From positions 1-40,538 of IMG/VR virus record IMGVR_UViG_3300009124_001346: a stretch of 40,538 bases of DNA; one strand, given 5' to 3'. Shown piece by piece: positions 31,218 to 40,069 of this stretch (positions are counted from its first letter, which is position 1; every line of letters starts with the position of its first letter). Position numbers and translations under genes: made by a program. The stretch is from a virus. The notes under the pieces are model-generated. The model made no database searches. It worked only from the letters and a program-made list of their open reading frames with translations, and had not been told where the DNA came from.

Positions 31218-34200
31218 ATGGCTAAAAAACAAATTAAAAATTACGCCTTTAACCCAGGTGTTGCAGGAGCAGGTACTTTAAAATTTGTTGGTAGGTATAG
31301 AGAGGAAGAACTTCTTCTGATTACTAATGTCACTGCTGGAGATATTCTTTCTTCTTTTGCTGATGCATCTAAACCAATTTCTCTTGATTATATTCTTGTA
31401 AATCCATTAAGTACTGATACTGATTTTCCTTCTGCACACAACGAAGCAGATTATCTTACTGTTATTACATTTTTGTATGACACTACACAATACAATTCTG
31501 ATGATGCTATTCAAATCTTTACAGAAAATGAAGAGCAAATAGTTAGACCTTGGGATTTTGGAACTGATGCTATTGAGCGTACTCGCGTAGCTCAACCACA
31601 GTCAATGCTTGATGCTGATTTTGAGTATGGCATTCAACCAACAAAGTGGCAATCTCTTGATATTTTTAGAAACTATCCATCTTTGTTTGAGATTCCTGGA
31701 ACTAGTATTGGCGTTGCCGCAATTACTTCTGATGCATCAGCCGGAACAAATTTTATTGGTCCTTCTAGAATTACAATCCAATCTGTATTGGAACATGGTC
31801 TTTCTGAAGGAGATCCGATTAATGTTCGCGGTGTTGATGATTCGGTTTTTGGATATAGTAAAGCAGAAGGATCTTTTGTTGTTGCTGGTGTAGCAAGTAC
31901 AACTGAATTTGATTTTTTCGCTAAAGGTAAGGTAGGTACTTTACAAGGAACTCAACTCCTCACTAACTTTACTGATGTTAAGAAAGCTGGATTTTACACT
32001 GGCGCAGAAATTGGTAGTCCATCATTAACTGTTCTGTCTCAAGGTGCTACAGGAAATGTATTATCTGATCAGGTTTCTCCTTCAGGTCAATCTACTATTG
32101 GTTTAGATGTATCAGCAGTAGTTCCCCCAACAGGAGCTCCTATCATTGGTGTGGGTGTATCAAGTGGTTCTCAAGTTACAGCAGCAGTTGCATCTACATT
32201 TGATAAAGAAGTAACCACATCATTTGTTGCTCCAGTCTCAAGTATTGTTTTAAATGATGTTACCAATATTGAAATTGGACATGCTGTATCTGATGAATCT
32301 GGAGGAAACATTTTTGTAACTAATATTGCTGATAATGAAGTATTCTTTTCTGGAAATATTTTAGCAGATAAAAGTGGTAATAACCTCAATCAAAATTTTC
32401 AAAGTGTTTCTCCCGTAAATTTTGGACAAGGTTATGGAGCAAAATTTGATATTGATAGAACTGGAGGAGCATATTCTGCTACTGTATCTACAACATCTTT
32501 CTTCCCTAGTTTACAACCAGAAGGTTATTCAGGTACATTTGGTAACGGAGTATCCTTTAATGTCGTAGCGGATCATTCTTCTGGAACATACACGACGGTA
32601 GTTCAAGTTGCTCCTGGAGTTGCTTATTCTGCTACCGAAACAGTAACTATTCTAGGTACATCATTAGGAGGTGCTTCTCCTGCTAATGATTTAATTATTA
32701 CTATCGACACCGTAGATGCTTCTGGTTCTGTTCTTACATTTACCGCTAGTGGATCGGCAACCGCAACATCATCTAATCCTAATGTTGGTCAGGTTTATAC
32801 TGCTGGAGAAACACTGGTAATCTATGGAACACAACTTGATGGTTTATCCCCAACTAATGATTTAAAAATTAATATTTTAACTGTAGATACCGGTGGAGAA
32901 ATTCTTACTTTTAATGTAACTGGAACTGGTATTTCTCCGAATCAAGATTATTCTGGCATTGTTGGATCTGGAGGGACTGGACAAAATTCAGCATTAAATG
33001 TTGAAAGAATTGGTGGTGGTTTAATAGAAACTCAATTATACGAACTAACTGTTGGTGGTGTCATTGAAACCGGTGATGATTTTCTCTTAACATTCAGTGG
33101 CGGTGTCGTAGGATCAGCAAACTATACTGCATTAGCAGGTGATACAATCACTGGTGTTAGAAATGGATTGATCGATGCAATTAATGCCGAATCAATTGCT
33201 GGCAATATAGATGTATGGGCATCTCCTGGAGATACGTCAGAAGTTCTTTATGTCGAAGGTTTGACTGGCGGTGTTGCTTTTCAACTAGTTCAAACATTAA
33301 CTGATTTAGGTGGAGCATCTTCAGATGGTCAATCGTTAGTGGTTCAAGAGAATAGAGCAGCATCAAATACTTCAGGCACACCTACATACACGGTTACTAT
33401 TGCTAATCCTGGTAGTGACTATACTATTGCGGATACCATCCTTGTTCTTGGAAATCAATTAGGTGGTAATAGTCCAGAAAATGATTTAACTATCAGTATT
33501 CAAACAATTGATGCCAATGGTGGCATTTTAACCTTTAATCAAGCAGGAGCTCCTTCAAGTGGAGATGCGGTATACGAAGGGTTAACTCCACAACAAGCTG
33601 CTGTTGGTGCCACTGTAAAGGCAACCATTAATGATGATGGAGATTATGTTGCTATTGTTGGTTCCCCCGGAGCAGATTATGCAATTGGATATGAACTATT
33701 AGTTGATGGTGGTATCCTAGGAGCAGTTTCTCCTGCAAATGATATGACTGTCACTGTAGAAAGTGTTGATTCGTCTGGATCTATTTTAGAAGTATCTGCT
33801 ACTGGTCTTCCAGCATCTGGAGATGCGATTACTTTTAGACCATCAATGACTCTATCAGAACCGTTATTCCAATCGGTTCCTGATAGTACATCATTTTCAT
33901 ATAGTTCTATCGCAAAGATTCAAGCATCGTTTGCTTCAAATCATGGTTTACTTCCAGGAAGTCAAATACTGGTATCAATTACTTCTAATGGAACAAACCA
34001 TTCTCTATGTTCAGGACCTTTCTTTATCGACAGTGTTCCATCTTTAACGTCTCTGGTATATACTTCTAGATCAACTGGTAATGTTAGTACTAGTTCCACT
34101 TTGCAAGGTTCTATCACTGCTAGATCTGATACATTCTATGTCCACAGACCATTTGATGGTGGTGTTCAGATCGGTACAGGATCTCCTGCACACGGCGCAC

Positions 34201-36272
34201 AGGCAATTCGTCAGTCTAAAAAGTATATCAGATATCAGTCTGGTAAAGGTATCATGTATACCACTGGTGTTAACTTCGCTCCTTCATATGATATTAGAAG
34301 TGTTATTGCAGAAGGAACAAGCATTGGTTCTGTGATTGAAGTAGTTACTGACGATATCGATCACGGACTACAAGTAGGAGCAGAAGTTGTTTTAGAAGGT
34401 ATTACGTCAACAGGATACAATAATACTTATTCTGTTACAGAAATTGTAAATGAAAATACTTTCAAAATCGAGGCAATAGAGGTTTTAGAAGAAACCATTG
34501 CAAAGTTTGGAACACAACCTCAAGTAGGTTTATATGCTTGGAAAGGTGCTACTGTCAGATCTGGTTGCTTCGATGAACAGAATGGAATCTTTTTCCAATA
34601 TGACGGAACAAACTATTCAATTGGTTTGAGATCTTCTACATTCCAGTTAACAGGAACTCTTTCTGTCGCATCTGGATCCAATGAAGTGACAGGTACAAAT
34701 ACTAGGTTCAGAGAACAATTAAAAGCAGGAGATAGAATTGTAATCAGAGGCATGACTCATATTGTCACGTCAGTTGAAGATAACACTACGATGTTTGTAA
34801 ATCCTGACTACCGTGGAGTTTCTGGAGTTTCCAATACCAAAGCAGCATTTACTAGAGAAATAGTAATTCCTCAATCTCAATGGAATCTTGATCGCTGTGA
34901 TGGAACCGGTAAGTCTGGTTATAAGATCAATGTTAATAAGATGCAGATGATCGGATTCCAGTATTCCTGGTATGGTGCTGGTTTCATTGACTGGATGCTA
35001 CGTGGTCCAAGAGGAGACTATATCTTCTTACACAGACTCAAGAACAACAACCTCAATACAGAGGCATACATGAGATCTGGCAACTTACCAGTTAGATATG
35101 AAGTTATGAATGAAGGTCCTGGTGCAAGACTTGGAGCTCCTTTGTCTCCTACATCTACTGATATTACTTTGGATGATGCATCTTTATTCCCATCTTTCGG
35201 AACTCTTTATATTGATAACGAGATCATTCGTTACAACAGCAAAAATGGAAATACTCTCTCTGGTTTAACTAGAGCAGCAACTTTATCTAATTTTGCAGCA
35301 GGATCTCAAAGGTCTTACACTGCAGGTAGTGCTGCATCCCATACAAAAGATACTGGGGTTATTCTTGCTAGTGTAACTGCCACTCCACAGATTAATCACT
35401 GGGGTTCTGCGTTCCTTACCGATGGTAATTTTGACGAAGATCGCGGATATATTTTCTCATACAGACTACCAACAGTTCAGGTAGGTGTCATCAAGTCTAC
35501 ATTGTTCCTTATCCGTCTATCACCTAGCGTATCCAATGCAATCATTGGTGATCTTGGCGAAAGAGAACTGATTAACAGAGCACAGTTGCTATTGAAGAAC
35601 ATTGATATCGTTGTGGAGGGTGGACAGAATACACAAACGGTTATTATTGAGGGTGTTCTCAACCCATCTAACTACCCAACAGTACCATCTGATGTTTCTT
35701 GGGACGGTTTGAACAACCAGGGTGCTGGTGGACAACCATCATTCGCACAAATTGCTACTTCTGTTGATTGGGGTATTCAAGAAGTTGCTATTACTGCACA
35801 AAACGCCCGTGACAACGGCAATCGTAATTACCATTATTTCAGTCCTAATGATGTTTCTGGTGTCAGAATCGGTGATAACGTTTCTACTGTTGGTGCTGAC
35901 GGTAAGAACTTCAGTGGTGGTGAAACTGTTACTGGTATCTTCAACTCTGGTGCATTCCCTGGTTTAGTTTATATCGTATTCTCTAGTCGAATCGACGCAG
36001 GTGCAACAAATCAAACCACCTTCACCTTCACATCACTTGCTGGTTCTACTGCACAACCAGGCGAACAGGTATTCTCGTTCACGGCAGGTTGTGGTAGTGG
36101 AGACCGTGATGGTATTGATCTATCTGGTCTTAAGGAACTCACCAATACTCCAATCGGAGGAACAGGAGCATTCCCTAATGGACCTGACGTATTAGCAATC
36201 AACGCATTCCTATCTAATGGATCTGATGTTGATGTTACGATCAACTTGAGATGGTCCGAAGCACAGGCATAA
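31218..36272 (+). CDS. Large baseplate/fibre structural protein, 1684 aa
   Basis: A 1684-residue virion protein immediately upstream of gp13. The N-terminal about 150 residues (MAKKQIKNYAFNPGVAGAGT to about QPTKWQSLDIFRNYPSLFEI) form a conserved-looking attachment domain. Near 455-870 are four tandem units of about 70-100 residues with the core Y....T..V.G..LGG.SP.NDL.I.I.TVD..G.ILTF. From about 1190 onward is a conserved head (VRSGCFDEQNGIFFQYDGTN, later GFQYSWYGAGFIDWMLRGPR). Its WYGAG.IDWM.RGP block recurs in cyanophage structural proteins. The C-terminus has GGTGAFPNGPDVLAINAFLS and ends in NLRWSEAQA. The start follows a CTGGAG site. In T4 the matching position holds gp12/wac; the precise counterpart is unknown. 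A strong AAGGAG site at the end serves gp13. Confidence 0.8.
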   Translation: MAKKQIKNYAFNPGVAGAGTLKFVGRYREEELLLITNVTAGDILSSFADASKPISLDYILVNPLSTDTDFPSAHNEADYLTVITFLYDTTQYNSDDAIQIFTENEEQIVRPWDFGTDAIERTRVAQPQSMLDADFEYGIQPTKWQSLDIFRNYPSLFEIPGTSIGVAAITSDASAGTNFIGPSRITIQSVLEHGLSEGDPINVRGVDDSVFGYSKAEGSFVVAGVASTTEFDFFAKGKVGTLQGTQLLTNFTDVKKAGFYTGAEIGSPSLTVLSQGATGNVLSDQVSPSGQSTIGLDVSAVVPPTGAPIIGVGVSSGSQVTAAVASTFDKEVTTSFVAPVSSIVLNDVTNIEIGHAVSDESGGNIFVTNIADNEVFFSGNILADKSGNNLNQNFQSVSPVNFGQGYGAKFDIDRTGGAYSATVSTTSFFPSLQPEGYSGTFGNGVSFNVVADHSSGTYTTVVQVAPGVAYSATETVTILGTSLGGASPANDLIITIDTVDASGSVLTFTASGSATATSSNPNVGQVYTAGETLVIYGTQLDGLSPTNDLKINILTVDTGGEILTFNVTGTGISPNQDYSGIVGSGGTGQNSALNVERIGGGLIETQLYELTVGGVIETGDDFLLTFSGGVVGSANYTALAGDTITGVRNGLIDAINAESIAGNIDVWASPGDTSEVLYVEGLTGGVAFQLVQTLTDLGGASSDGQSLVVQENRAASNTSGTPTYTVTIANPGSDYTIADTILVLGNQLGGNSPENDLTISIQTIDANGGILTFNQAGAPSSGDAVYEGLTPQQAAVGATVKATINDDGDYVAIVGSPGADYAIGYELLVDGGILGAVSPANDMTVTVESVDSSGSILEVSATGLPASGDAITFRPSMTLSEPLFQSVPDSTSFSYSSIAKIQASFASNHGLLPGSQILVSITSNGTNHSLCSGPFFIDSVPSLTSLVYTSRSTGNVSTSSTLQGSITARSDTFYVHRPFDGGVQIGTGSPAHGAQAIRQSKKYIRYQSGKGIMYTTGVNFAPSYDIRSVIAEGTSIGSVIEVVTDDIDHGLQVGAEVVLEGITSTGYNNTYSVTEIVNENTFKIEAIEVLEETIAKFGTQPQVGLYAWKGATVRSGCFDEQNGIFFQYDGTNYSIGLRSSTFQLTGTLSVASGSNEVTGTNTRFREQLKAGDRIVIRGMTHIVTSVEDNTTMFVNPDYRGVSGVSNTKAAFTREIVIPQSQWNLDRCDGTGKSGYKINVNKMQMIGFQYSWYGAGFIDWMLRGPRGDYIFLHRLKNNNLNTEAYMRSGNLPVRYEVMNEGPGARLGAPLSPTSTDITLDDASLFPSFGTLYIDNEIIRYNSKNGNTLSGLTRAATLSNFAAGSQRSYTAGSAASHTKDTGVILASVTATPQINHWGSAFLTDGNFDEDRGYIFSYRLPTVQVGVIKSTLFLIRLSPSVSNAIIGDLGERELINRAQLLLKNIDIVVEGGQNTQTVIIEGVLNPSNYPTVPSDVSWDGLNNQGAGGQPSFAQIATSVDWGIQEVAITAQNARDNGNRNYHYFSPNDVSGVRIGDNVSTVGADGKNFSGGETVTGIFNSGAFPGLVYIVFSSRIDAGATNQTTFTFTSLAGSTAQPGEQVFSFTAGCGSGDRDGIDLSGLKELTNTPIGGTGAFPNGPDVLAINAFLSNGSDVDVTINLRWSEAQA

Positions 36273-36282
36273 GGAGTAACTA

Positions 36283-37113
36283 ATGGCAGAACCCTCAAGT
36301 AGACAAGAACTTAAGGAGTATTGTTTAAGACGTTTAGGTCATCCAGTTCTTGAAATTAATGTAGATGATGATCAACTGGATGACCTTATTGATGACGCTT
36401 TCCAATATTATAGAGAGCGTCATTTTGATGGCGTCGAGCATATGTATCTCAAGCATGAGATTACAGCAGAAGATGTAACACGTTTTGATAGTGCTGATGA
36501 AACGTCATCAACACTAGCTCCTGATGCTGCCACTTGGTTGAATAGAAAAAACTTTATTGAAGTTCCAGAACATGTAGTTGGCATCTCTAAAGTGATGGGT
36601 ATCTCATCTAACTTTGCGAGAAACAATCTCTTTGGTATGAATAACCAATACTTCCTGATGGACATCTTTTCGTTCTCATCAGGATTTGCTTTTGGTAACT
36701 TTGATATGTCAAATTATTATATGCTTAAGACATACTTTGAAACTCTTGACATGATTGTTCAAACTGGATCATTAGTTCAGTTTAGATTTAATCAAAGACA
36801 GGATAGACTATTCATTGATATTGATAAAAGCAGAATGGTTGAAGGCAATTATTTGTTGATTGAATGTTATCGTTATTTAAATCCAGACGATTTTACTCAA
36901 GTTTATAACGATAGTTTTGTTAAACAATATCTTACATCTTTGATTAAAAGACAGTGGGGACAGAACCTAATCAAGTTTAACAACGTACAACTGCCTGGTG
37001 GTGTATCACTCAATGGCAGACAGTTGTTTGAGGATGCACAAAAAGAAATTGATGCTCTCATGGAGAAAAGTGCAACCTACTATGAACTTCCCCCAATGGA
37101 TATGATCGGATGA
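36283..37113 (+). CDS. 13: Neck protein gp13
   Basis: A 276-residue homologue of T4 gp13, the head-completion/neck protein that docks the portal side of the head to the tail. Recognised by SSRQELKEYCLRRLGHPVLE, INVDDDQLDDLIDDAFQYYR and ERHFDGVEHMYLKHEIT at the N-terminus, a hallmark of the family in cyanophages. Further support comes from VPEHVVGISKVMGI, RFNQRQDRLFIDID, a KQYLTSLIKRQWGQNLIKFN block and LPGGVSLNGRQLFEDAQKEI near the end. It is slightly shorter than the T4 protein. It is the first of four tightly coupled genes in T4 order (13-14-15-16). The strong AAGGAGTAAC ribosome-binding site sits over the stop of the previous gene, and the stop overlaps the next ATG by 4 nt. Confidence 0.93.
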   Translation: MAEPSSRQELKEYCLRRLGHPVLEINVDDDQLDDLIDDAFQYYRERHFDGVEHMYLKHEITAEDVTRFDSADETSSTLAPDAATWLNRKNFIEVPEHVVGISKVMGISSNFARNNLFGMNNQYFLMDIFSFSSGFAFGNFDMSNYYMLKTYFETLDMIVQTGSLVQFRFNQRQDRLFIDIDKSRMVEGNYLLIECYRYLNPDDFTQVYNDSFVKQYLTSLIKRQWGQNLIKFNNVQLPGGVSLNGRQLFEDAQKEIDALMEKSATYYELPPMDMIG

Positions 37114-37988
37114 AAAGTATCTACTTCCCGCAACATGGTGGTGTTAACACCGAGCAGAACCTTATCCAAAGTTTAGTGGATGAGCAGATCAAATTGTTCG
37201 GCAGTGATGTCTACTATCTTCCAAGGAAGATGATTAAAGATGTAGCACTCAACGATGTCTTGTATTCAGAGTTTACAACTCAATACATGATCGAAATGCT
37301 ATTGATCAATGTTGAGGGATTTGGATCACCATCTGAATTCATTAGTAAGTTTGGTCTACGTATCACTGATGAGATTACCATGGTGGTATCACAGAACAGA
37401 TGGAGTCAAGTATTCCAAGAGTTTGCTGACATTACTACTGTGGATGGTAGACCAAATGAAGGAGATTTAATCTATCTACCACTTACAGAAGATCTATATG
37501 AGATCAAGTTTGTAGAAAGAGAAGCACCGTTCTACCAGTTAGGTCAGAACTACATTTATACATTGACTGCAGAGATTTACGAGCTTGGCAATGACGAGTT
37601 CGAGACAGGCATTGAAGAGATTGATGTTATTGAAGAGATCTTTGCTCCTTCGATTACTCTTGCTATGGATACTGATGCAACAACTCATTATTCATTGGGT
37701 GAGATTGTAACTGGTGGCACGACAGGAACTACTGCAGAAGTATCATTCTGGGATAGAGATACTCACGAACTTAAACTCATTAATAGGACAGGCAACTTCA
37801 CTCCGGGAGAAACTATCACTGGCGGCACTAGTGGAACAGTACAGACTAGTGTGGATGTAGATAATCTATCTCTAGAAAACGTTGAGTATGCCGACAATAA
37901 ATATATTGAAACAACAGCTGATGATCTTCTCGACTTTACCGAGAGGAATCCATTCGGTGAATATGGAAACGTTACTGGTGAGTTCTGA
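37110..37988 (+). CDS. 14: Neck protein gp14
   Basis: A 292-residue homologue of T4 gp14, which joins gp13 to form the neck. Diagnostic parts are QNLIQSLVDEQIKLFGSDVY then YLPRKMIKDVALNDVLYSEF, VEGFGSPSEFISKFGLRITD, a GDLIYLPLTEDLYEIKFVER block and APFYQLGQNYIYTLTAEIYE. Compared with T4 there is an insertion near residues 195-250 made of two GE[I/T][V/I]TGGT[S/T]GT..[E/Q] beta units (GEIVTGGTTGTTAEVSFW and GETITGGTSGTVQTSV). These resemble modules in the two large fibre proteins at 1 and 15225. The C-terminal DDLLDFTERNPFGEYGNV is conserved. ATGA overlap with gp13; TGATG overlap with gp15. Confidence 0.93.
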   Translation: MKSIYFPQHGGVNTEQNLIQSLVDEQIKLFGSDVYYLPRKMIKDVALNDVLYSEFTTQYMIEMLLINVEGFGSPSEFISKFGLRITDEITMVVSQNRWSQVFQEFADITTVDGRPNEGDLIYLPLTEDLYEIKFVEREAPFYQLGQNYIYTLTAEIYELGNDEFETGIEEIDVIEEIFAPSITLAMDTDATTHYSLGEIVTGGTTGTTAEVSFWDRDTHELKLINRTGNFTPGETITGGTSGTVQTSVDVDNLSLENVEYADNKYIETTADDLLDFTERNPFGEYGNVTGEF

Positions 37989-38791
37989 TGTTAGGTCCAC
38001 ATTTTTATAACGAAGCGATTAGGAAAACAGTAATCAGTTTCGGAACATTATTTAATAATATTGAAATTAGAAAAAAAGATCCTTCAACTGGTGATGTGAT
38101 CGAAGCAGAGAAAGTTCCTCTTGCTTATGGACCCAAAGCAAAGTTTTTGACACGACTAGAACAGAACCCTGACGTTGATAAGAAAGTTGCTATTACATTA
38201 CCAAGACTATACTTTGAAATGACCGGTCTTAATTATGATAGTTCTAGAAAAACTGCGCCTACACAAAAGTATCGTACAGTAATTAATGATGATGGTACGG
38301 AAGTAAAAGTACAATACGTTCCAGTTCCCTACAATATGGAATTTGAACTTGGTATCATTGCCAAGTCTCAAGATGATGGTTTACAAATCCTTGAGCAAAT
38401 CCTTCCATACTTTCAACCTAACTTTAATGTTACGGTTAATATGATTGCTGATATGAATGAGAAGAAAGATATTTCTATTATTCTTAATGGCATCAGTCAT
38501 GAAGATGATTGGGATGGTGACTTTTTAGAAAGAAGAAGTATTGTATGGACTCTTAACTTTACCGCAAGATCTTACATCTACGGTCCTTATAGTAAGAGTG
38601 GTCTTATCAAGAAAGCAACTGTATACGAAACCATTGGAGATCCCGATGTTGGGAAAAGAGAAGTTGCTCTTACATATACACCCAAAGCATTGGAAGATAA
38701 GAATGCTGATGGTGTGATAGATGCTGCTGATGACGCACTTGTCGTCAGTACAGATGACTTTGGATTTAATGAGGGGATTGAATTATTATGA
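37988..38791 (+). CDS. 15: Tail completion and sheath stabiliser gp15
   Basis: A 267-residue homologue of T4 gp15, the hexameric protein that caps the tail and stabilises the contracted sheath before head joining. It starts MLGPHFYNEAIRKTVISFGT and has LFNNIEIRKKDPSTG, LAYGPKAKFLTRLEQNPDVD, ITLPRLYFEMTGLNYDSSRK, PVPYNMEFELGIIAKSQDDG, LQILEQILPYFQPNFNVTVN and WTLNFTARSYIYGP. The C-terminal about 40 residues (including NADGVIDAADDALVVSTDDF) carry an EF-hand-like D.NADG.ID stretch typical of cyanophage versions. Length matches T4 closely. TGATG start overlap with gp14; the stop overlaps gp16 (ATGA). Confidence 0.94.
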   Translation: MLGPHFYNEAIRKTVISFGTLFNNIEIRKKDPSTGDVIEAEKVPLAYGPKAKFLTRLEQNPDVDKKVAITLPRLYFEMTGLNYDSSRKTAPTQKYRTVINDDGTEVKVQYVPVPYNMEFELGIIAKSQDDGLQILEQILPYFQPNFNVTVNMIADMNEKKDISIILNGISHEDDWDGDFLERRSIVWTLNFTARSYIYGPYSKSGLIKKATVYETIGDPDVGKREVALTYTPKALEDKNADGVIDAADDALVVSTDDFGFNEGIELL

Positions 38792-39210
38792 GTACCTTTG
38801 AAAATAATATGGAAGACGTATTTGATATTGAAGTTGAAAACAAAGAGACTAAAATCGAAGCATCGAAACCAGTTCCAAAAAAAGAAGATAAAGATCACCA
38901 GGATAAAGATTATGATTATACCAGAGCACAACTATACAACCTCATAGACAAGGGTCAGGAGGCGTTCAACGGGGCGTTAGAGGTTGCACAGGAGTCAGGG
39001 CACCCAAGAGCGTATGAAGTCGCTGTGAACGCCATGAAGCAGGTTGCAGACACCACTGATAAACTGATTGATTTGCAGAAGAAGATGAAGGATCTTGAGT
39101 CTCCTACCAAGCGTGAGACTAACAACACCACAAATAACTTATTTGTTGGTAGTACAGCAGACCTTCAAAAGATGCTCAAACAAATAAATAAAGAAAAAGC
39201 AGAAGACTAA
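38788..39210 (+). CDS. 16: Terminase small subunit gp16
   Basis: A 140-residue homologue of T4 gp16, which recognises phage DNA and stimulates the gp17 packaging motor. The N-terminal about 45 residues are acidic then Lys-rich and probably disordered. The central domain (YDYTRAQLYNLIDKGQEAFN, GALEVAQESGHPRAYEVAVN, AMKQVADTTDKLIDLQKKMK) is a long antiparallel coiled coil, the oligomerising core of the family. The C-terminal TTNNLFVGSTADLQKMLKQI is the usual terminal motif. It has a GAGGGGA ribosome-binding site inside gp15. The DNA at 38940-39040 has markedly more G and C than its surroundings, with rare codons (GGG, GCG). gp17 is not next; three unrelated genes and petE intervene in the window. 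Confidence 0.9.
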   Translation: MSTFENNMEDVFDIEVENKETKIEASKPVPKKEDKDHQDKDYDYTRAQLYNLIDKGQEAFNGALEVAQESGHPRAYEVAVNAMKQVADTTDKLIDLQKKMKDLESPTKRETNNTTNNLFVGSTADLQKMLKQINKEKAED

Positions 39211-39749
39211 TGGCAATCTTTAAAGTAGTTCAACACATTGGTGATCTGACAGATAATTCTGATGGTGTAATTACTAGCACTGGACACACTATTAGAACTG
39301 GATTATACAGAATTTCTAATGCAGCTACAAACCCAGCGCATTTTTCTATTAATGGAAATCCTAATGCAGGAACAGATTCTGATACTGCTCATGTTCTTTC
39401 TGGAACTGATATTATTATCAAGGGTCATTCTCCTAAAAGAGCAAATATTATTGCAGCATCAGCAGCAACATCATGTGTATTAACTACCGAAGGAAATAGT
39501 CAACCTTTTGCTGTTGGCGATTATGCAACTCTCACAGGATCTTCAGTTGCTGGATACAATACTGCTATCACTCATGTAGAGATCACTGCTGTTAGCGGAA
39601 CATCAATTACTGTTAATGCCAACACCAGTGCTTTAGCAGCATTTACTGGTTTGGCAACTCTTTCTAAATCAGCAAAAGTTTCTGCTCAAGGTGATACAAA
39701 TAATGGTCTTGAAGTTTATATAGACGAAGTTGCTGTTGTTGGTGGTTGA
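39210..39749 (+). CDS. Virion-type beta protein, 179 aa
   Basis: Unrecognised. It begins MAIFKVVQHIGDLTDNSDGV and has TGHTIRTGLYRISNAATNPA, HFSINGNPNAGTDSDTAHVL, a SGTDIIIKGHSPKRANIIAA block, then a beta hairpin region (FAVGDYATLTGSSVAGYNTA, ITHVEITAVSGTSITVNANT). The last segment VGDYATLTGS..AGYN....I..V.GT.ITV has the look of the G-D-[YV]-V-x-[IL]-x-G modules in the 1684-residue protein (GLSEGDPINVRGVDD) and in other fibre proteins. It may therefore be a small capsid decoration or fibre protein. It starts with a TAATG overlap with gp16. An AATAAATA late-like box sits in the end of gp16. Function unknown. Confidence 0.7.
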   Translation: MAIFKVVQHIGDLTDNSDGVITSTGHTIRTGLYRISNAATNPAHFSINGNPNAGTDSDTAHVLSGTDIIIKGHSPKRANIIAASAATSCVLTTEGNSQPFAVGDYATLTGSSVAGYNTAITHVEITAVSGTSITVNANTSALAAFTGLATLSKSAKVSAQGDTNNGLEVYIDEVAVVGG

Positions 39750-39755
39750 TAAATA
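39748..39755 (+). promoter_or_regulatory. Late-promoter-like GATAAATA over a stop/start junction
   Basis: GATAAATA runs from the TGA stop of the 179-residue gene into the first base of the next ATG at 39755. If it is a true -10 element, initiation would fall inside the following gene, so it would more likely serve 40070 or petE. Confidence 0.3.
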
Positions 39756-40039
39756 TGAAGTCGTTCAAACAGTTAAGGCATGACATCTCCGAAGGAGCAA
39801 CCTGGACAAAAAAATCAGGACAAAACAAATCTGGAGGACTTAATGAGAAAGGAAGAAAGTCTTACGAAAGAGAAAATCCAGGATCTGACCTTAAAGCACC
39901 AAGCAAGAAGGTTGGAAATCCCAGGAGGGCATCCTTCTGCGCTAGAATGAAAGGCATGAAAGCAAAACTTACTAGCAAGAAAACGTCACGAGATCCTGAC
40001 AGCAGGATTAATAAATCATTACGTGCGTGGAATTGCTAA
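39755..40039 (+). CDS. DUF6321-like basic small protein, 94 aa
   Basis: A highly basic 94-residue protein. The pattern ATWTKKSGQNKSGGLNEKGR, KSYERENPGSDLKAP, a Lys/Arg stretch, RRASFCARMKGMKAKL and SRDPDSRINKSLRAWNC matches what I know as DUF6321 of T4-like phages (W.RKEGKNP.GGLN.KG..SYR..NPGS.LK... SFC.RM.GM........ARDPDSRIN.[AS]LR.WNC). The function is not known; its charge fits nucleic-acid or capsid binding. The start is ATG 39755, as the frame upstream reaches only a TTG inside the previous gene. No strong Shine-Dalgarno. It ends 30 nt before the next small gene. Confidence 0.82.
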   Translation: MKSFKQLRHDISEGATWTKKSGQNKSGGLNEKGRKSYERENPGSDLKAPSKKVGNPRRASFCARMKGMKAKLTSKKTSRDPDSRINKSLRAWNC

Positions 40040-40055
40040 TATAACTAGTTATAAT
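40040..40055 (+). promoter_or_regulatory. 14-bp palindrome overlapping a TATAAT box
   Basis: TATAACTAGTTATA (40040-40053) is a perfect palindrome, and TATAAT (40050-40055) overlaps its right arm, about 14 nt before the ATG at 40070. No -35 hexamer is evident. It could be a host-type promoter with an operator, but AT-rich DNA makes chance occurrence possible. Confidence 0.3.
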
Positions 40056-40069
40056 AATATTTTAATACC

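Noticed and set aside
36283-37113. gp13 considered as a fibre-associated protein because of its fibre neighbours
   Set aside because: The N-terminal motif and the 13-14-15-16 order identify it as the neck protein.
39183-39190. AATAAATA at the end of gp16, before the 179-residue gene
   Set aside because: It lies within Gln-Ile-Asn-Lys codons and the next gene overlaps gp16 by one base, so coupling explains its expression. Kept only as a remark.
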